A DNA stretch of 64,000 nucleotides from Sphingobium sp. (lineage in GTDB: Bacteria > Pseudomonadota > Alphaproteobacteria > Sphingomonadales > Sphingomonadaceae): positions 743,501 through 807,500 of the forward strand of contig SPEL01000002.1 of NCBI GenBank assembly GCA_009360885.1. Reading direction: 5' to 3'. This document shows, piece by piece, positions 16,908-25,878 of this stretch. The translations under genes were made by a program, and so were the position numbers. Numbering within the stretch: the first letter of the stretch is position 1; each line of letters begins with the position of its first letter. Below the pieces are notes generated by a model, which did no database searches, was not told where the DNA came from, and was given only the letters and a program-made list of their open reading frames with translations.

Positions 16908-18011
16908 TCAGCGTTGCGCCCGGTTTTTGCGCCACAGGCTATAAGCGCGATGCCCACGCCCGACCCAATAGGCCAGCCTTCCCCCAATAGTCGGCGGGAA
17001 CACGATTATATCTACCAGATTGGCGCCCATTACCGCGCCCCAGCTTGCTTTATAGCCGGAATCGCCAAGACCTATGTTCACCCGGCCAATATCATTGCCA
17101 AAGGCATCCCGCATGATTTCGGAATAAATCTTCGCCCCGGTGCTATATTTAGCCACCGCCTCATCATAGCTATTGGCATATAGATAGCGCGTATCAACAG
17201 AATCGATCGCCAAAACGAAACTAACCGGTTTTTCTTCATGATACACCAGCCACATATGCAGAGCCTTGGCAAACCATGGGTCCTGAGCCAGACTGTTCCA
17301 ATAGAGCTGATTCTCCGCGCCCAGAAAGCGCGTCTCGCCCCTTTGGGAAACCCATGCCGCATTTTCCACCGCAGCGGCATCGCTAAATACCTGCGGCCAG
17401 TCAGTGTCCACCCCATTATAATGCCGCAACTCCGTCGGCCCGTTACGACACAGGCCGCGCCAGAGCTGCTCTATCTTTTTGAGGCGGCTTTTACTGCGGA
17501 CCGCCTCAAAAGCCTCCAGCCCGCCGGGATTATCCAGCACATGTTCCGTGCCAACCTCTTCCGTCAGCCATTTCCAGCCCATTTGCCGAAGCGCCGGTTC
17601 CAGCGCCCGCAGCAAAATATCATCATCCTGCACCGGCCCCAATCGAATGCCTGACACCCCCTTTATGCCACTAAAGGCACGGCCCAATAGCACCGCAACC
17701 TTTTGCGCGTCCCCACAGAAGGGAATGCCGCGTGACGGGAAATATCCACCGCACAGGGAGGCAAAACGAAACGGACCTATTTTCTGCACCGCATAAGGAA
17801 AAGCGCTGCCATTACCATTACCATCATCAACCGTGATCGTGCGGACCGGCGGAGACCAGTTCCCCTGCGCGCTATAGGCCTTTGCCCATGCATCATACCA
17901 TGTCGGGCGCAAATATGCCCTGCTGACAGGCCCGGCATCTGCAATATAAGTCCAGTCATCCCTGTGCTGATCTATGGTGCCGTACATAATGGCCGAGTCC
18001 TGATCTTTCAT
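16908..18011 (-). CDS. FemAB/BioF2-like (acetyltransf_6) GNAT protein 2
   Basis: A 367-residue paralogue of the downstream gene. Shared features are YLYANSYDEAVAKYSTGAKIYSE and VNIGLGDSGYKASWGA near the C-terminus, and RSKSRLKKIEQLWRGL at mid-length, the basic helix of this family. Divergence is large, so the duplication is old or the two act on different acceptors. The ATG at 18011 lacks a strong ribosome site; M9 (17987) is an alternative. It is divergent from the tannase-family gene at 18198. Confidence 0.8.
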   Translation of the reverse strand: MKDQDSAIMYGTIDQHRDDWTYIADAGPVSRAYLRPTWYDAWAKAYSAQGNWSPPVRTITVDDGNGNGSAFPYAVQKIGPFRFASLCGGYFPSRGIPFCGDAQKVAVLLGRAFSGIKGVSGIRLGPVQDDDILLRALEPALRQMGWKWLTEEVGTEHVLDNPGGLEAFEAVRSKSRLKKIEQLWRGLCRNGPTELRHYNGVDTDWPQVFSDAAAVENAAWVSQRGETRFLGAENQLYWNSLAQDPWFAKALHMWLVYHEEKPVSFVLAIDSVDTRYLYANSYDEAVAKYSTGAKIYSEIMRDAFGNDIGRVNIGLGDSGYKASWGAVMGANLVDIIVFPPTIGGRLAYWVGRGHRAYSLWRKNRAQR

Positions 18012-18197
18012 ATTATGCGGGACTGCCCATTATTTCATTATCGCGCAAGCGTACAATCAGCACCGCGCCTTATTGGCTGTATCATTATGTAAAACAAGGC
18101 GTGGCATATCCTCCGATGAACTTCTCTTGACGGGCAACGACTTTATCCCGCACCTTCTTTCCCAGTCATCCAAAATAATCATAGAAGCGGAGAGAAG

Positions 18198-19763
18198 ATG
18201 CGAAAGAAACAAGCCTTTCTTGCCCACGGCGCCGTCATGAATGCAGGAATGATGATAATCATGATGGGGGCGTCGCATCCGCTCTCGGCGCAAAATGTGG
18301 CGGCGCATTCGGCTTCCGCGCCTGTGGCGTGCAATGATGATGCGGCCCGTACACAACTGGGCGTGGATACCGCCCGCGCACGCACTGTTGCGGCAACGGA
18401 TGGCCCATCTGCCCCGCCCGCTTATTGCGAGATCAGCGCCACGCTATCCCCGGTGGAAGGCTCGGCCATTGGCGTCGTCTATCGCCTGCCCAATGACTGG
18501 AACGGCAAAATGCTAGGCCTTGGCGGGGGTGGATGGGCCGGCAATGTCACGATAGAGGCAGCGAGCGCTGGCCTGCGCGCCGGTTATGCCACGGCGCAAA
18601 CGGATGGCGGCCATGCGGACACCAGCCCATGGCAGAATGAATGGACCGCCAACCCCATTGCCGCCACGGATTTTTCATGGCGCGCCATTCACGAAATGAC
18701 GCAAGCGGGTAAGAAGCTGGTCACAGCTTATTATGGCAAAGCGCAGGACAAGGCCTATTTCCACGGCTGTTCCACCGGTGGCCGTATGGCCTTGATGGAG
18801 GCCCAGCGTTTCCCTGATGACTATGACGCCATTATCTCTGCCGCGCCGGTGTACAGCCTTCAGGTGCAGACAAGCGCGGTCCTGCGTAACAACGCCTTTG
18901 CCGTGCCAGGGGCTGGCCTTGACGCCAGCCATCTCAAGCTGGTCAACAATGCCGTGCTGGCGGCTTGTGACGCGAAGGACGGCGTCACCGATGGCATTAT
19001 CGCCAGCCCGCGCCAATGCGCATGGGACCCGTCCGTACTGAGTTGCAAGGCCGGACAGACTGACGGCTGCCTTTCCGCCCCTCAGATAAAGGCGCTGCGT
19101 ATCGCTTATGATGGCATTCGTGCGCCGGATGGTAGCTGGGCGCAAACGCCCCTTAGCCGAGGCGGAGAATTGGGCTGGCCGGTCTTTATCGCGGTGCAGG
19201 GCAGCGGGGCAGACGTCAGTAAAGGAGGCGGGATGCCCGGCCTTTCGCGGCCATTATTTGGTGTCGATGGGTTTGATTATGGCAAACTCGACCCGGCAAA
19301 AGATGTGCTGCGCGCCCGTTCCAGCGCCTTTGCAAAAACATATGAGGCGATAAATCCCGACCTCTCACCCTTTTTCGCACGCGGCGGGAAATTGCTGATG
19401 TGGCATGGGGAATCAGACCCCGGCCCCGCCCCCATTGGCACGATCGATTATGTTGAGGCCGTGCATAAAAACACCCCTGCCGCCTCCGGTAATCTGCGCA
19501 TGTTCCTCGCCCCCGGCGTGGAACATTGCCGGGGCGGACCGGGAACCGACCAGATTGACGTTCTTAGCGCGCTCGATCATTGGGTGAGCAGTGGCACCGC
19601 GCCCGAAACGCTGGTCGCCACTCGCGCCGATGGCAAAATGACGAGGCCATTATGCGTATGGCCATTGATTGCGCGCTATCAGGGCAAAGGGGATGTGAAC
19701 GACCCCGCCCACTATAGCTGCGTTAGAGCAATTTCCAAGCAGATGGCATCATCTGCTGGTTAA
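18198..19763 (+). CDS. Exported tannase/feruloyl-esterase-family hydrolase
   Basis: A 521-residue protein with a Sec signal ending near HPLSAQN. The serine nucleophile is S192 in HGCSTGGRMAL; the Asp is likely in HGESDPGPAP and the His in GVEHCRGGPG. The Cys beside Ser (C191) and the one beside His form the CS-D-HC arrangement of this family. It would cut galloyl, feruloyl or similar phenolic esters in the periplasm. GGAGAGAAG stands before the ATG. The last dozen codons (RAISKQMASSAG and stop) are read from an intergenic palindromic repeat (19723-19830), so the native C-terminus was probably replaced. Confidence 0.9.
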   Translation: MRKKQAFLAHGAVMNAGMMIIMMGASHPLSAQNVAAHSASAPVACNDDAARTQLGVDTARARTVAATDGPSAPPAYCEISATLSPVEGSAIGVVYRLPNDWNGKMLGLGGGGWAGNVTIEAASAGLRAGYATAQTDGGHADTSPWQNEWTANPIAATDFSWRAIHEMTQAGKKLVTAYYGKAQDKAYFHGCSTGGRMALMEAQRFPDDYDAIISAAPVYSLQVQTSAVLRNNAFAVPGAGLDASHLKLVNNAVLAACDAKDGVTDGIIASPRQCAWDPSVLSCKAGQTDGCLSAPQIKALRIAYDGIRAPDGSWAQTPLSRGGELGWPVFIAVQGSGADVSKGGGMPGLSRPLFGVDGFDYGKLDPAKDVLRARSSAFAKTYEAINPDLSPFFARGGKLLMWHGESDPGPAPIGTIDYVEAVHKNTPAASGNLRMFLAPGVEHCRGGPGTDQIDVLSALDHWVSSGTAPETLVATRADGKMTRPLCVWPLIARYQGKGDVNDPAHYSCVRAISKQMASSAG

Positions 19764-19830
19764 GAAATTGCGGTAAAACAAAATCTTAGAGCGGTTCATC
19801 CGATTCAAAATGATCGAAAACCGCTCTAAG
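19723..19830. repeat. Palindromic intergenic repeat family A, copy 1
   Basis: About 107 bp made of two palindromes. The first is GCAATTTC...GAAATTGC with inner GCAGATG/CATCTGC; the second is TTAGAGCGGTT...AACCGCTCTAA. The same sequence, inverted and differing at about five positions, lies at 36742-36848; a structural relative with changed arms lies at 56389-56495. It reaches into the tannase-family ORF and supplies its stop codon. Confidence 0.9.
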
Positions 19831-19835
19831 CGCGA

Positions 19836-19911
19836 CTAGTGACCTGAATCTGAAGTTCGTCATATTGTTAGGCAAAGGTTGAACGAACTTTAAATTCATG
19901 AAGGTCACTAG
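19836..19911. repeat. Palindromic intergenic repeat family B, copy 1
   Basis: A 76-bp imperfect palindrome with ends CTAGTGAC/GTCACTAG and inner arms AAGTTCGT/ACGAACTT. Its reverse complement recurs at 24035-24114. It sits six bases after repeat A copy 1. Confidence 0.9.
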
Positions 19912-19924
19912 CAAATATATGATT

Positions 19925-20002
19925 CTAGTGTGGTTTATGGATTTGAAATACGCTCTTGGCTTAGCCGTTATAATGTGACGTATTTCAAATCCACCACACT
20001 AG
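19925..20002. repeat. Palindromic intergenic repeat family C, copy 1
   Basis: A 78-bp palindrome with ends CTAGTGTGGT/ACCACACTAG and inner arms GGATTTGAAATACG/CGTATTTCAAATCC. A diverged reverse-complement copy lies at 23950-24016. It ends 43 bp past the symporter stop and could act as its terminator. Confidence 0.9.
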
Positions 20003-20045
20003 GCGAGAACAGCATAGGCGGGGCATCGATACCCCGCCTGCCCCC

Positions 20046-21392
20046 TCATACTTCCGTGACGACTTCACCGGAGCCGGAATAGGCGGCTTCATCCAATATA
20101 CCTTCGCGCTTGGACACGATGGTCGGCACCAGCGCCTGCCCCGTAACATTAATGGCAGTACGGCCCATATCAATGATCGGATCGATCGCCAGCAATAGCC
20201 CCACCCCCTCAAGCGGCAGGCCGAGGGTCGATAGGGTAAGCGTCAACATCACAATCGCGCCTGTCAGGCCCGCTGTCGCCGCAGACCCCAGCACCGACAC
20301 AAAGGCGATCAGCCCATAATCGGCAAGGCCAAGGGGGATCTGGTAAAATTGTGCGATGAACAGCGCCGCCACGGCGGGATAGATCGCCGCGCAGCCATCC
20401 ATTTTTGTGGTCGCTCCCAATGGCACAATGAAGGCCGCATAGCTGCGCGGGACGCCCAGCCTCTCTGTCACTTCCTCCGTCACCGGCAAAGTGCCGATAG
20501 AGGAACGCGTAACAAAGCCCACCTGCATCGCGGGCCATGCATGGCGGAAAAAGCTCACCGGGTTCAGCCCATGCGCCGCCAGCAACACCGGGTAAACCAC
20601 CAGTAACACCAGTGCCAGCCCTAGATAAACCGTCAGCGCAAAACCGCCCAGTTGCCCCAGAGTGTCCCAGCCATATTGCGCCACTGCATTACCCAGCAGA
20701 CCAACCGTGCCAATGGGTGTAAGCGCAATGAGCCAGCGCAGCACCCGCCGCACAATCGCCAGCAGGGATTTATTAAACGCCAGAAAAGGCTGTGCCGCCT
20801 CGCCTGTTTTCAGGGCTGCTATGCCGATGGTGATCGACAGGATGACCAGTTGCAGCGTGTTAAAACCGGGGACGGAGCTAACAGAACCATCCGTCAGACG
20901 GGATTTTATCTCCAGCGCAAAAATATTAGCCGGGACCAGCCCTTTCAGGAAATCAAACCAGCCACCGGATGTCGATGGCCGGCTATGGGCCACATCACCC
21001 GCACCGGCATGAATGCCGGGCTGCAACAACAGGCCCAGAACAATGCCGATGGAAACCGCAATCAGCGCGGTAATCGCGAACCAAAGGAGGCTCTGCCACA
21101 CCAGCCGGGCTGCATTACGCATTTCCCCGATGGTCGCAATACTGGCAACAATCGCGGTGAAAACCAGCGGAGGCACAATCACCTTCAGCAATTGCACGAA
21201 GATGGAGCCGACGGTTTCCAGCGTCACCGTCAGACCATTGGCTCCGCCATCGGCCAAAGGCCCCATCGCTTTTGCGATGAGACCCAGAACCAGTGCCAGA
21301 ATCGTCGCAATGAGGATTCTGAAACCAAAGCTATGATAGAAAGGCGCGGGCTTGCGCGCCCCTCCCTTACCAGTTGATGCCGATGCGGGCAT
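20046..21392 (-). CDS. DAACS-family dicarboxylate/amino acid:cation symporter
   Basis: A 448-residue inner-membrane transporter of the GltP/DctA family. HP1/HP2-like serine-rich and NMDG-like segments are visible: SSIGTLPVTEEV, GATTKMDGCAAIYP and the TM8 stretch GRTAINVTGQALVPTIVSKREGI. It would import a dicarboxylate or acidic amino acid with Na+ or H+. I start at the ATG at 21392, which has CGGAGA six bases upstream; a longer frame begins at 21416. The first 26 bp overlap the end of the TonB receptor gene, so the receptor and symporter are translationally coupled and probably handle the same substrate. Confidence 0.9.
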   Translation of the reverse strand: MPASASTGKGGARKPAPFYHSFGFRILIATILALVLGLIAKAMGPLADGGANGLTVTLETVGSIFVQLLKVIVPPLVFTAIVASIATIGEMRNAARLVWQSLLWFAITALIAVSIGIVLGLLLQPGIHAGAGDVAHSRPSTSGGWFDFLKGLVPANIFALEIKSRLTDGSVSSVPGFNTLQLVILSITIGIAALKTGEAAQPFLAFNKSLLAIVRRVLRWLIALTPIGTVGLLGNAVAQYGWDTLGQLGGFALTVYLGLALVLLVVYPVLLAAHGLNPVSFFRHAWPAMQVGFVTRSSIGTLPVTEEVTERLGVPRSYAAFIVPLGATTKMDGCAAIYPAVAALFIAQFYQIPLGLADYGLIAFVSVLGSAATAGLTGAIVMLTLTLSTLGLPLEGVGLLLAIDPIIDMGRTAINVTGQALVPTIVSKREGILDEAAYSGSGEVVTEV

Positions 21393-23790
21393 AAAGTCTC
21401 CGACCATTAAAGCCAAAAGGCGAATAGAACGGGAATGCCGTTACGCCGCCATTTTGCGTACCGCCCGTCGCGGTTAAGGGAACCCGGTCAGGATATACGT
21501 CAAACAGGTTATCCGCGCCGAGAGCAATCTGGAAATTCTTGTTGAACTGATAGCGTCCTTCCAGATCAACCAGCGTCTTCTTACCCGTGTGCCAGTCTGC
21601 TGCCGGAGTAGCAAAAGGCTGCGTCACGTCACCATAATAAGTGCCGCGAAGCGTGCTGGAGAAACCACCCAGTTTCCAGTCAACCGCACCCACAATCTTG
21701 GTGCGCGGCGTGCCTTCCTCAATGCTGAGGACACGCTGACGAGCAAACAAAGTCGGCGTCGGGTTGAGGGCTACCGCAGTCGATGCCGGAACCTTCTTCA
21801 CATCAATATCGCTGAAATTACCGGCGAGGCTCAGGTCAAATGTGCCTGCGCTTTCCGTTGGGATGCGATAGTTGGCGACGACATCAATGCCCTTGGTCGC
21901 GGTCTTGATACCATTGAGGAAGAAACGCGCTGCGCTGACCCCATAAGGCTCTAAGATCGCTGCGACCTGCGGGCTGAAACCGGCCTGAATATTTTCCGAC
22001 AGGCCAATCTGGTCACGAATGCGAATATAATAGCCGTCCACCGTCAGATTAAACCCACCAGAACGGAAGACAAAGCCAGCCGAATAATTCCACGATTTTT
22101 CGGCCTTCAGCGGAACCCCGCCTAATGCCTGAGCCACCGGACTGATGGATGGGAATGTGCCCGTTTCGATAATGGCGGGCAAACCATCGCTACCCGTACC
22201 GATAACCGACGTGGTCGAGGTATAATAAGACTGCTGAAGCGACGGCGCGCGGAAACCGGTGGACACCGCACCGCGCAGGGCAAGCCCGTCAGTCAGGTCA
22301 TAACGCGCAGAAACCTTGCCGGTGCCGGTGCTGCCGAAATCGGAATAATGTTCGCCGCGTGCGGCAACGCCAAGGCTGAACCGATCAGCAAAGCGGAATT
22401 CAAGATCAAGATAGCCGCTCACATTATCGCGATGCGCGCTGACCTTATTGGATGGCTGGAAGCCGGGGAAGCCCTGCGCACCACTGCTGCCGCTAAGGGG
22501 ACCGCGCGCCCAGCTATCAATATCACCGGGGCGTATCTTATAGCTTTCATTGCGATATTCAGCACCAAAGGCGACGTTCACGGTGTTATCACCGCCCAAT
22601 GTCAGTTCCTTGTTGAGATCAATACCGCCAATCCACTGATCGTAGATCGCTTTACCAGCATCAAAATCAGTAGGAGAACCAGAAACATAGGTAGCATTTA
22701 TGGAGTTCAGGGTGCGATAGGTCAGCGCATTACGGCCATAGCTGACGTTAATGTCGGTATTCCACCCGCCCAGTTCACCGCGCAAACCGATGGCCGAGTT
22801 AATATCGTCCGACCGCACAGAGATGATCGGCAGATAGCCATCGGGGTATACGGCATCAACCGCCGGGTTACCACTCTGCCCCGGATAACGCGGGAAAGCA
22901 GCACCATCGCTGTCACGACGCTGATATCCACCATGGCCGTAAAGTTCCCAGCCCCGGTCACCAATCGGCGTCGCGGCATTGGCGTAGATGCTATATTGTT
23001 CCACGTCCGGGTCACCAAAGCGAGACCGGATCTTGAACGGCGTCGAGCGGGTGTCATAATCACCGCGGCTGGTGGGGTTACGGTTGAGATACTCACCGGA
23101 TAAGGTCAGGAAACCTTCGCTGCCCAGCGCAAAGCCCTGCCAGCCAGAAACAGTCCATGTGCCGCCATCGCTGACATTACGGGACGGCGCGAGGGCCGGG
23201 TCCACCTTCGTAACATATTCGCCGTAGCTGACCGTCAGGCCGCCCCCAGAGCGCGCCTCACGCAGGCGCAGGTTTACAACGCCAGCAATAGCGTCGGAGC
23301 CATATTGCGCCGATGCACCGTCACGCAGCACTTCAATCTGGCCAATGGCAGCCGCCGGAATGGTGTTGAGGTCAACCGCGGCAGAACCACGCCCCACAGA
23401 GCCGTTAACATTGACCTGCGCCGAAGCATGGCCGCGCACGCCGTTAATCAGCACCAGCGTCTGGTCGGGGGAGAGACCACGCAGGGTTGCCGGACGGATA
23501 CTGTCCGTGCCATCCGTCGCCGATGCACGGGGGAAGGTGATGGACGGAGCAACCGTCGCCAGCGCACTCGCCAGCTCGGTTGTGCCCTGACGCTGCAATG
23601 TTTCAGCGCTCAGAACGTCTACCGGGGAAATTGTGTCGAGCCGTGAACGGCCAGCAGCGCGGCTACCGGTAACGACGATGTCTTCGGCGGAAGAGGCGCC
23701 ATCTTCAGGCGCGCTATCTTGCGCAAAAGCCGGGCTGCTAACAGCCAGTGCCAGCGAAGACACTGCGGCAAAACGATATTGTTTTCTCAT
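21367..23790 (-). CDS. TonB-dependent outer-membrane receptor
   Basis: An 807-residue receptor with a Sec signal ending SPAFAQD. A TonB-box-like segment (EDIVVTGSRA, ~37-46) precedes the plug domain, with IEVLRDGASAQYGSDAIAGVVNLRL at ~150-175, and the rest is the barrel, ending in the aromatic terminus YARIGINW. It takes up a substrate from outside using TonB energy. Its stop overlaps the start of the symporter gene. The two-gene unit is enclosed by mirror-image repeats B-C and C-B. The substrate is unknown; the neighbours suggest an ester, acidic sugar derivative or dicarboxylate. Confidence 0.95.
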   Translation of the reverse strand: MRKQYRFAAVSSLALAVSSPAFAQDSAPEDGASSAEDIVVTGSRAAGRSRLDTISPVDVLSAETLQRQGTTELASALATVAPSITFPRASATDGTDSIRPATLRGLSPDQTLVLINGVRGHASAQVNVNGSVGRGSAAVDLNTIPAAAIGQIEVLRDGASAQYGSDAIAGVVNLRLREARSGGGLTVSYGEYVTKVDPALAPSRNVSDGGTWTVSGWQGFALGSEGFLTLSGEYLNRNPTSRGDYDTRSTPFKIRSRFGDPDVEQYSIYANAATPIGDRGWELYGHGGYQRRDSDGAAFPRYPGQSGNPAVDAVYPDGYLPIISVRSDDINSAIGLRGELGGWNTDINVSYGRNALTYRTLNSINATYVSGSPTDFDAGKAIYDQWIGGIDLNKELTLGGDNTVNVAFGAEYRNESYKIRPGDIDSWARGPLSGSSGAQGFPGFQPSNKVSAHRDNVSGYLDLEFRFADRFSLGVAARGEHYSDFGSTGTGKVSARYDLTDGLALRGAVSTGFRAPSLQQSYYTSTTSVIGTGSDGLPAIIETGTFPSISPVAQALGGVPLKAEKSWNYSAGFVFRSGGFNLTVDGYYIRIRDQIGLSENIQAGFSPQVAAILEPYGVSAARFFLNGIKTATKGIDVVANYRIPTESAGTFDLSLAGNFSDIDVKKVPASTAVALNPTPTLFARQRVLSIEEGTPRTKIVGAVDWKLGGFSSTLRGTYYGDVTQPFATPAADWHTGKKTLVDLEGRYQFNKNFQIALGADNLFDVYPDRVPLTATGGTQNGGVTAFPFYSPFGFNGRRLYARIGINW

Positions 23791-23949
23791 ACTGGTCCCT
23801 TTCTTGCTTTATTTTGCGCCATGGGGGGGATGGCGTGGGTATATCTTCATCGTTGCATCGATGTTTTCTGATATGGGACGGCGATAGCCCATAGCAACCA
23901 GAATGGGCCAACTGCATTTTCTATCAGCCCTATAGGAAATAATATCAGC

Positions 23950-24016
23950 CGGTGTGGTGGATTTGAAATACGCCTCATTATTGGGGCAGATGCCGAGCAT
24001 ATTTCAAACCCACAAC
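23950..24016. repeat. Palindromic intergenic repeat family C, copy 2
   Basis: A diverged inverted copy of the 19925-20002 repeat. GGTGTGGTGGATTTGAAATA is nearly identical to the reverse strand of copy 1, while the right arm is less well kept. It lies about 160 bp upstream of the TonB receptor start. Confidence 0.8.
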
Positions 24017-24034
24017 GTCAGAATCATGATATTG

Positions 24035-24114
24035 CTAGTGACCTTCATGAATCTGAAGTTCGTTCAACCCCTGCCGAACAATGTGACGAACTGGAGATTC
24101 ATAAGAGTCACTAG
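24035..24114. repeat. Palindromic intergenic repeat family B, copy 2
   Basis: An 80-bp inverted copy of the 19836-19911 repeat, sharing the ends CTAGTGACCTTCATGAAT and GTCACTAG. Together with C copy 2 it mirrors the B-C pair on the other side of the receptor-symporter genes. The remaining 230 bp to the esterase gene show nothing clear. Confidence 0.85.
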
Positions 24115-24348
24115 CCGATGATGTCGTTTCACTACGCCATTAGCTCCTCGCCCGACCTATCCCCCGGCCTGCCGCAAGACAAACACAAAAAAGGCCGCCC
24201 CAGATTATAGGGCAGCCCCATTATTTCATCAGGCATGCCGCCTTTATCCGCTTAACAGGCTCCGCCCACATCATTTACAGGCAAAGCGCCAACCATCCTG
24301 CCCCCTGTGCCGCCTTGCCCTGTTCCATATAGGGGCAGCCCATCAGAA

Positions 24349-25812
24349 TCAGGGCCGGGGAGCAGCATTGGCAGCGTCCAGATCAGCCCCCCATGGGTCT
24401 TTGCCGGGGACCGCTTTGCCAGTGGGCGCAAAATCCATCATCTCGTCTTTACCACGGTCATAGCGCGGCCATTGAGGCAAACCGACCCCATTGGGATCAC
24501 CCTTTTTCACGAAATTGACCAGATAGGCGCTGGCCGCCTTGCCCATATTAATGTCACGCGGGGTTGTCGCCGTGCCATATTTAATTCTGGTCGTGTCGAA
24601 AAAATACGGGATTTCAGTCGCATGGCCCGCGCCTTCATCCTTCAGCGACGATGCCACATAAGAAAAGCGATAGGAATATACCGGCACGCCTTTATCCGCG
24701 ATACTGCCAGCGAGAGACCGCGCCCCTGCGACCATGAAGCCAGTCTTGCCGCCCAGATCGGCGCTGGTCGCCCCAATCATCACCGGCACCTTCGCAAAAT
24801 CACCGCTACGATAGGCTTTCCCGCTATCTACGGCCAGCTTTCCATCGGCAAAAGGACTAGCGAAAGTGCGCGGCCCCTGTGATGGCCTGAATAGCGCCAT
24901 CATGTTAAGGCCATCCGTCACCTGATCAGCCGAAAGCCCGCGCAATTTTACCAGAGCCTGAGGATCATCGACGGCGATATCTTTCGATGAAGCAAAATCC
25001 ACGCCAATTTTCTCTGCCGCAGCCAGCGCCCCTTCGCCCATGGAAGAACCATCCCCGCCAGACATTACCACCGCGCGGGCGAACAAGCCGCGTGCCATCG
25101 GGGATGTCACCAGCGTGTTCACCGACATTCCGCCCGCACTCTCACCAGCAATTGTCACATTATCCGGGTCGCCGCCAAAGGCCGCAATATTACGCTTCAC
25201 CCATTGAAGGGCGGCGAGTTGATCCATAAACCCATAATTGCCGACGAGACCATTATCGGCATTTTCCGCAGTCAACGCCGGGTGGGCAAAGGTGCCGAAA
25301 CGTCCCACCCGATAGTTGAAGCTCATCACCAATATGCCCTGCTGCGCAAGCTCTGCACCGGAATAAGTCGGCGGTGACGCCCCTCCGTTAACGAAGCCAC
25401 CCCCATAAATCCACACCATCACAGGCAGCTTACCGCTGGCTTTCGCAGGCCGCCAGACATTGGCATACAGACAATCTTCGGCCGGAGGTGTGCCTAAGGG
25501 CGCAGCATCGCTGGGGAAAGGCACCTGCATACAATCGCTACCATAAGCAGTCGTTTCCCTGATACCATTCCATGGCTTTACCGGTTGCGGCGCACGCCAG
25601 CGCAGCGGGCCAACAGGGGGCGCCGCAAAGGGAATGCCCTTCCAGCTCAGCACACCATTTTCGGCGCTGCCCTTTATGGCCCCACCATCAACGGTAATAT
25701 TTACATCACCGATGCGGGCATTATCTTTCTCTTTTGCCTGTATCGGCATCGCTATCGCCACAGAGGCCAGCAGAGCAGAAGTCACCATCATCCGACAAAT
25801 TGAATGCGCCAT
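24349..25812 (-). CDS. Exported type B carboxylesterase
   Basis: A 487-residue esterase with a Sec signal ending AMPIQAKE. Family marks are GIPFAAPPVGPLRW, EDCLYANVWRP, the oxyanion segment WIYGGGF and the nucleophile elbow IAGESAGGMS; the catalytic His is probably in EGAGHATEIPYFF. It would hydrolyse acyl or aryl esters in the periplasm. GAGGTG stands seven bases before the ATG. It lies 66 bp downstream of the sugar transporter gene on the same strand, so the two likely form an operon, pointing to esterified sugars or glycosides as substrates. Confidence 0.92.
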   Translation of the reverse strand: MAHSICRMMVTSALLASVAIAMPIQAKEKDNARIGDVNITVDGGAIKGSAENGVLSWKGIPFAAPPVGPLRWRAPQPVKPWNGIRETTAYGSDCMQVPFPSDAAPLGTPPAEDCLYANVWRPAKASGKLPVMVWIYGGGFVNGGASPPTYSGAELAQQGILVMSFNYRVGRFGTFAHPALTAENADNGLVGNYGFMDQLAALQWVKRNIAAFGGDPDNVTIAGESAGGMSVNTLVTSPMARGLFARAVVMSGGDGSSMGEGALAAAEKIGVDFASSKDIAVDDPQALVKLRGLSADQVTDGLNMMALFRPSQGPRTFASPFADGKLAVDSGKAYRSGDFAKVPVMIGATSADLGGKTGFMVAGARSLAGSIADKGVPVYSYRFSYVASSLKDEGAGHATEIPYFFDTTRIKYGTATTPRDINMGKAASAYLVNFVKKGDPNGVGLPQWPRYDRGKDEMMDFAPTGKAVPGKDPWGADLDAANAAPRP

Positions 25813-25878
25813 TTCTACACCTCAGATTTCAAAAGGAAAAGGAAGCAGGGTAAGCAAGCCCCCCTGATTAAACATCAT

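Noticed and set aside
20652-21377. 241-codon ORF antisense to the symporter
   Set aside because: Shadow frame of a clear membrane transporter, with no ribosome site or family match.
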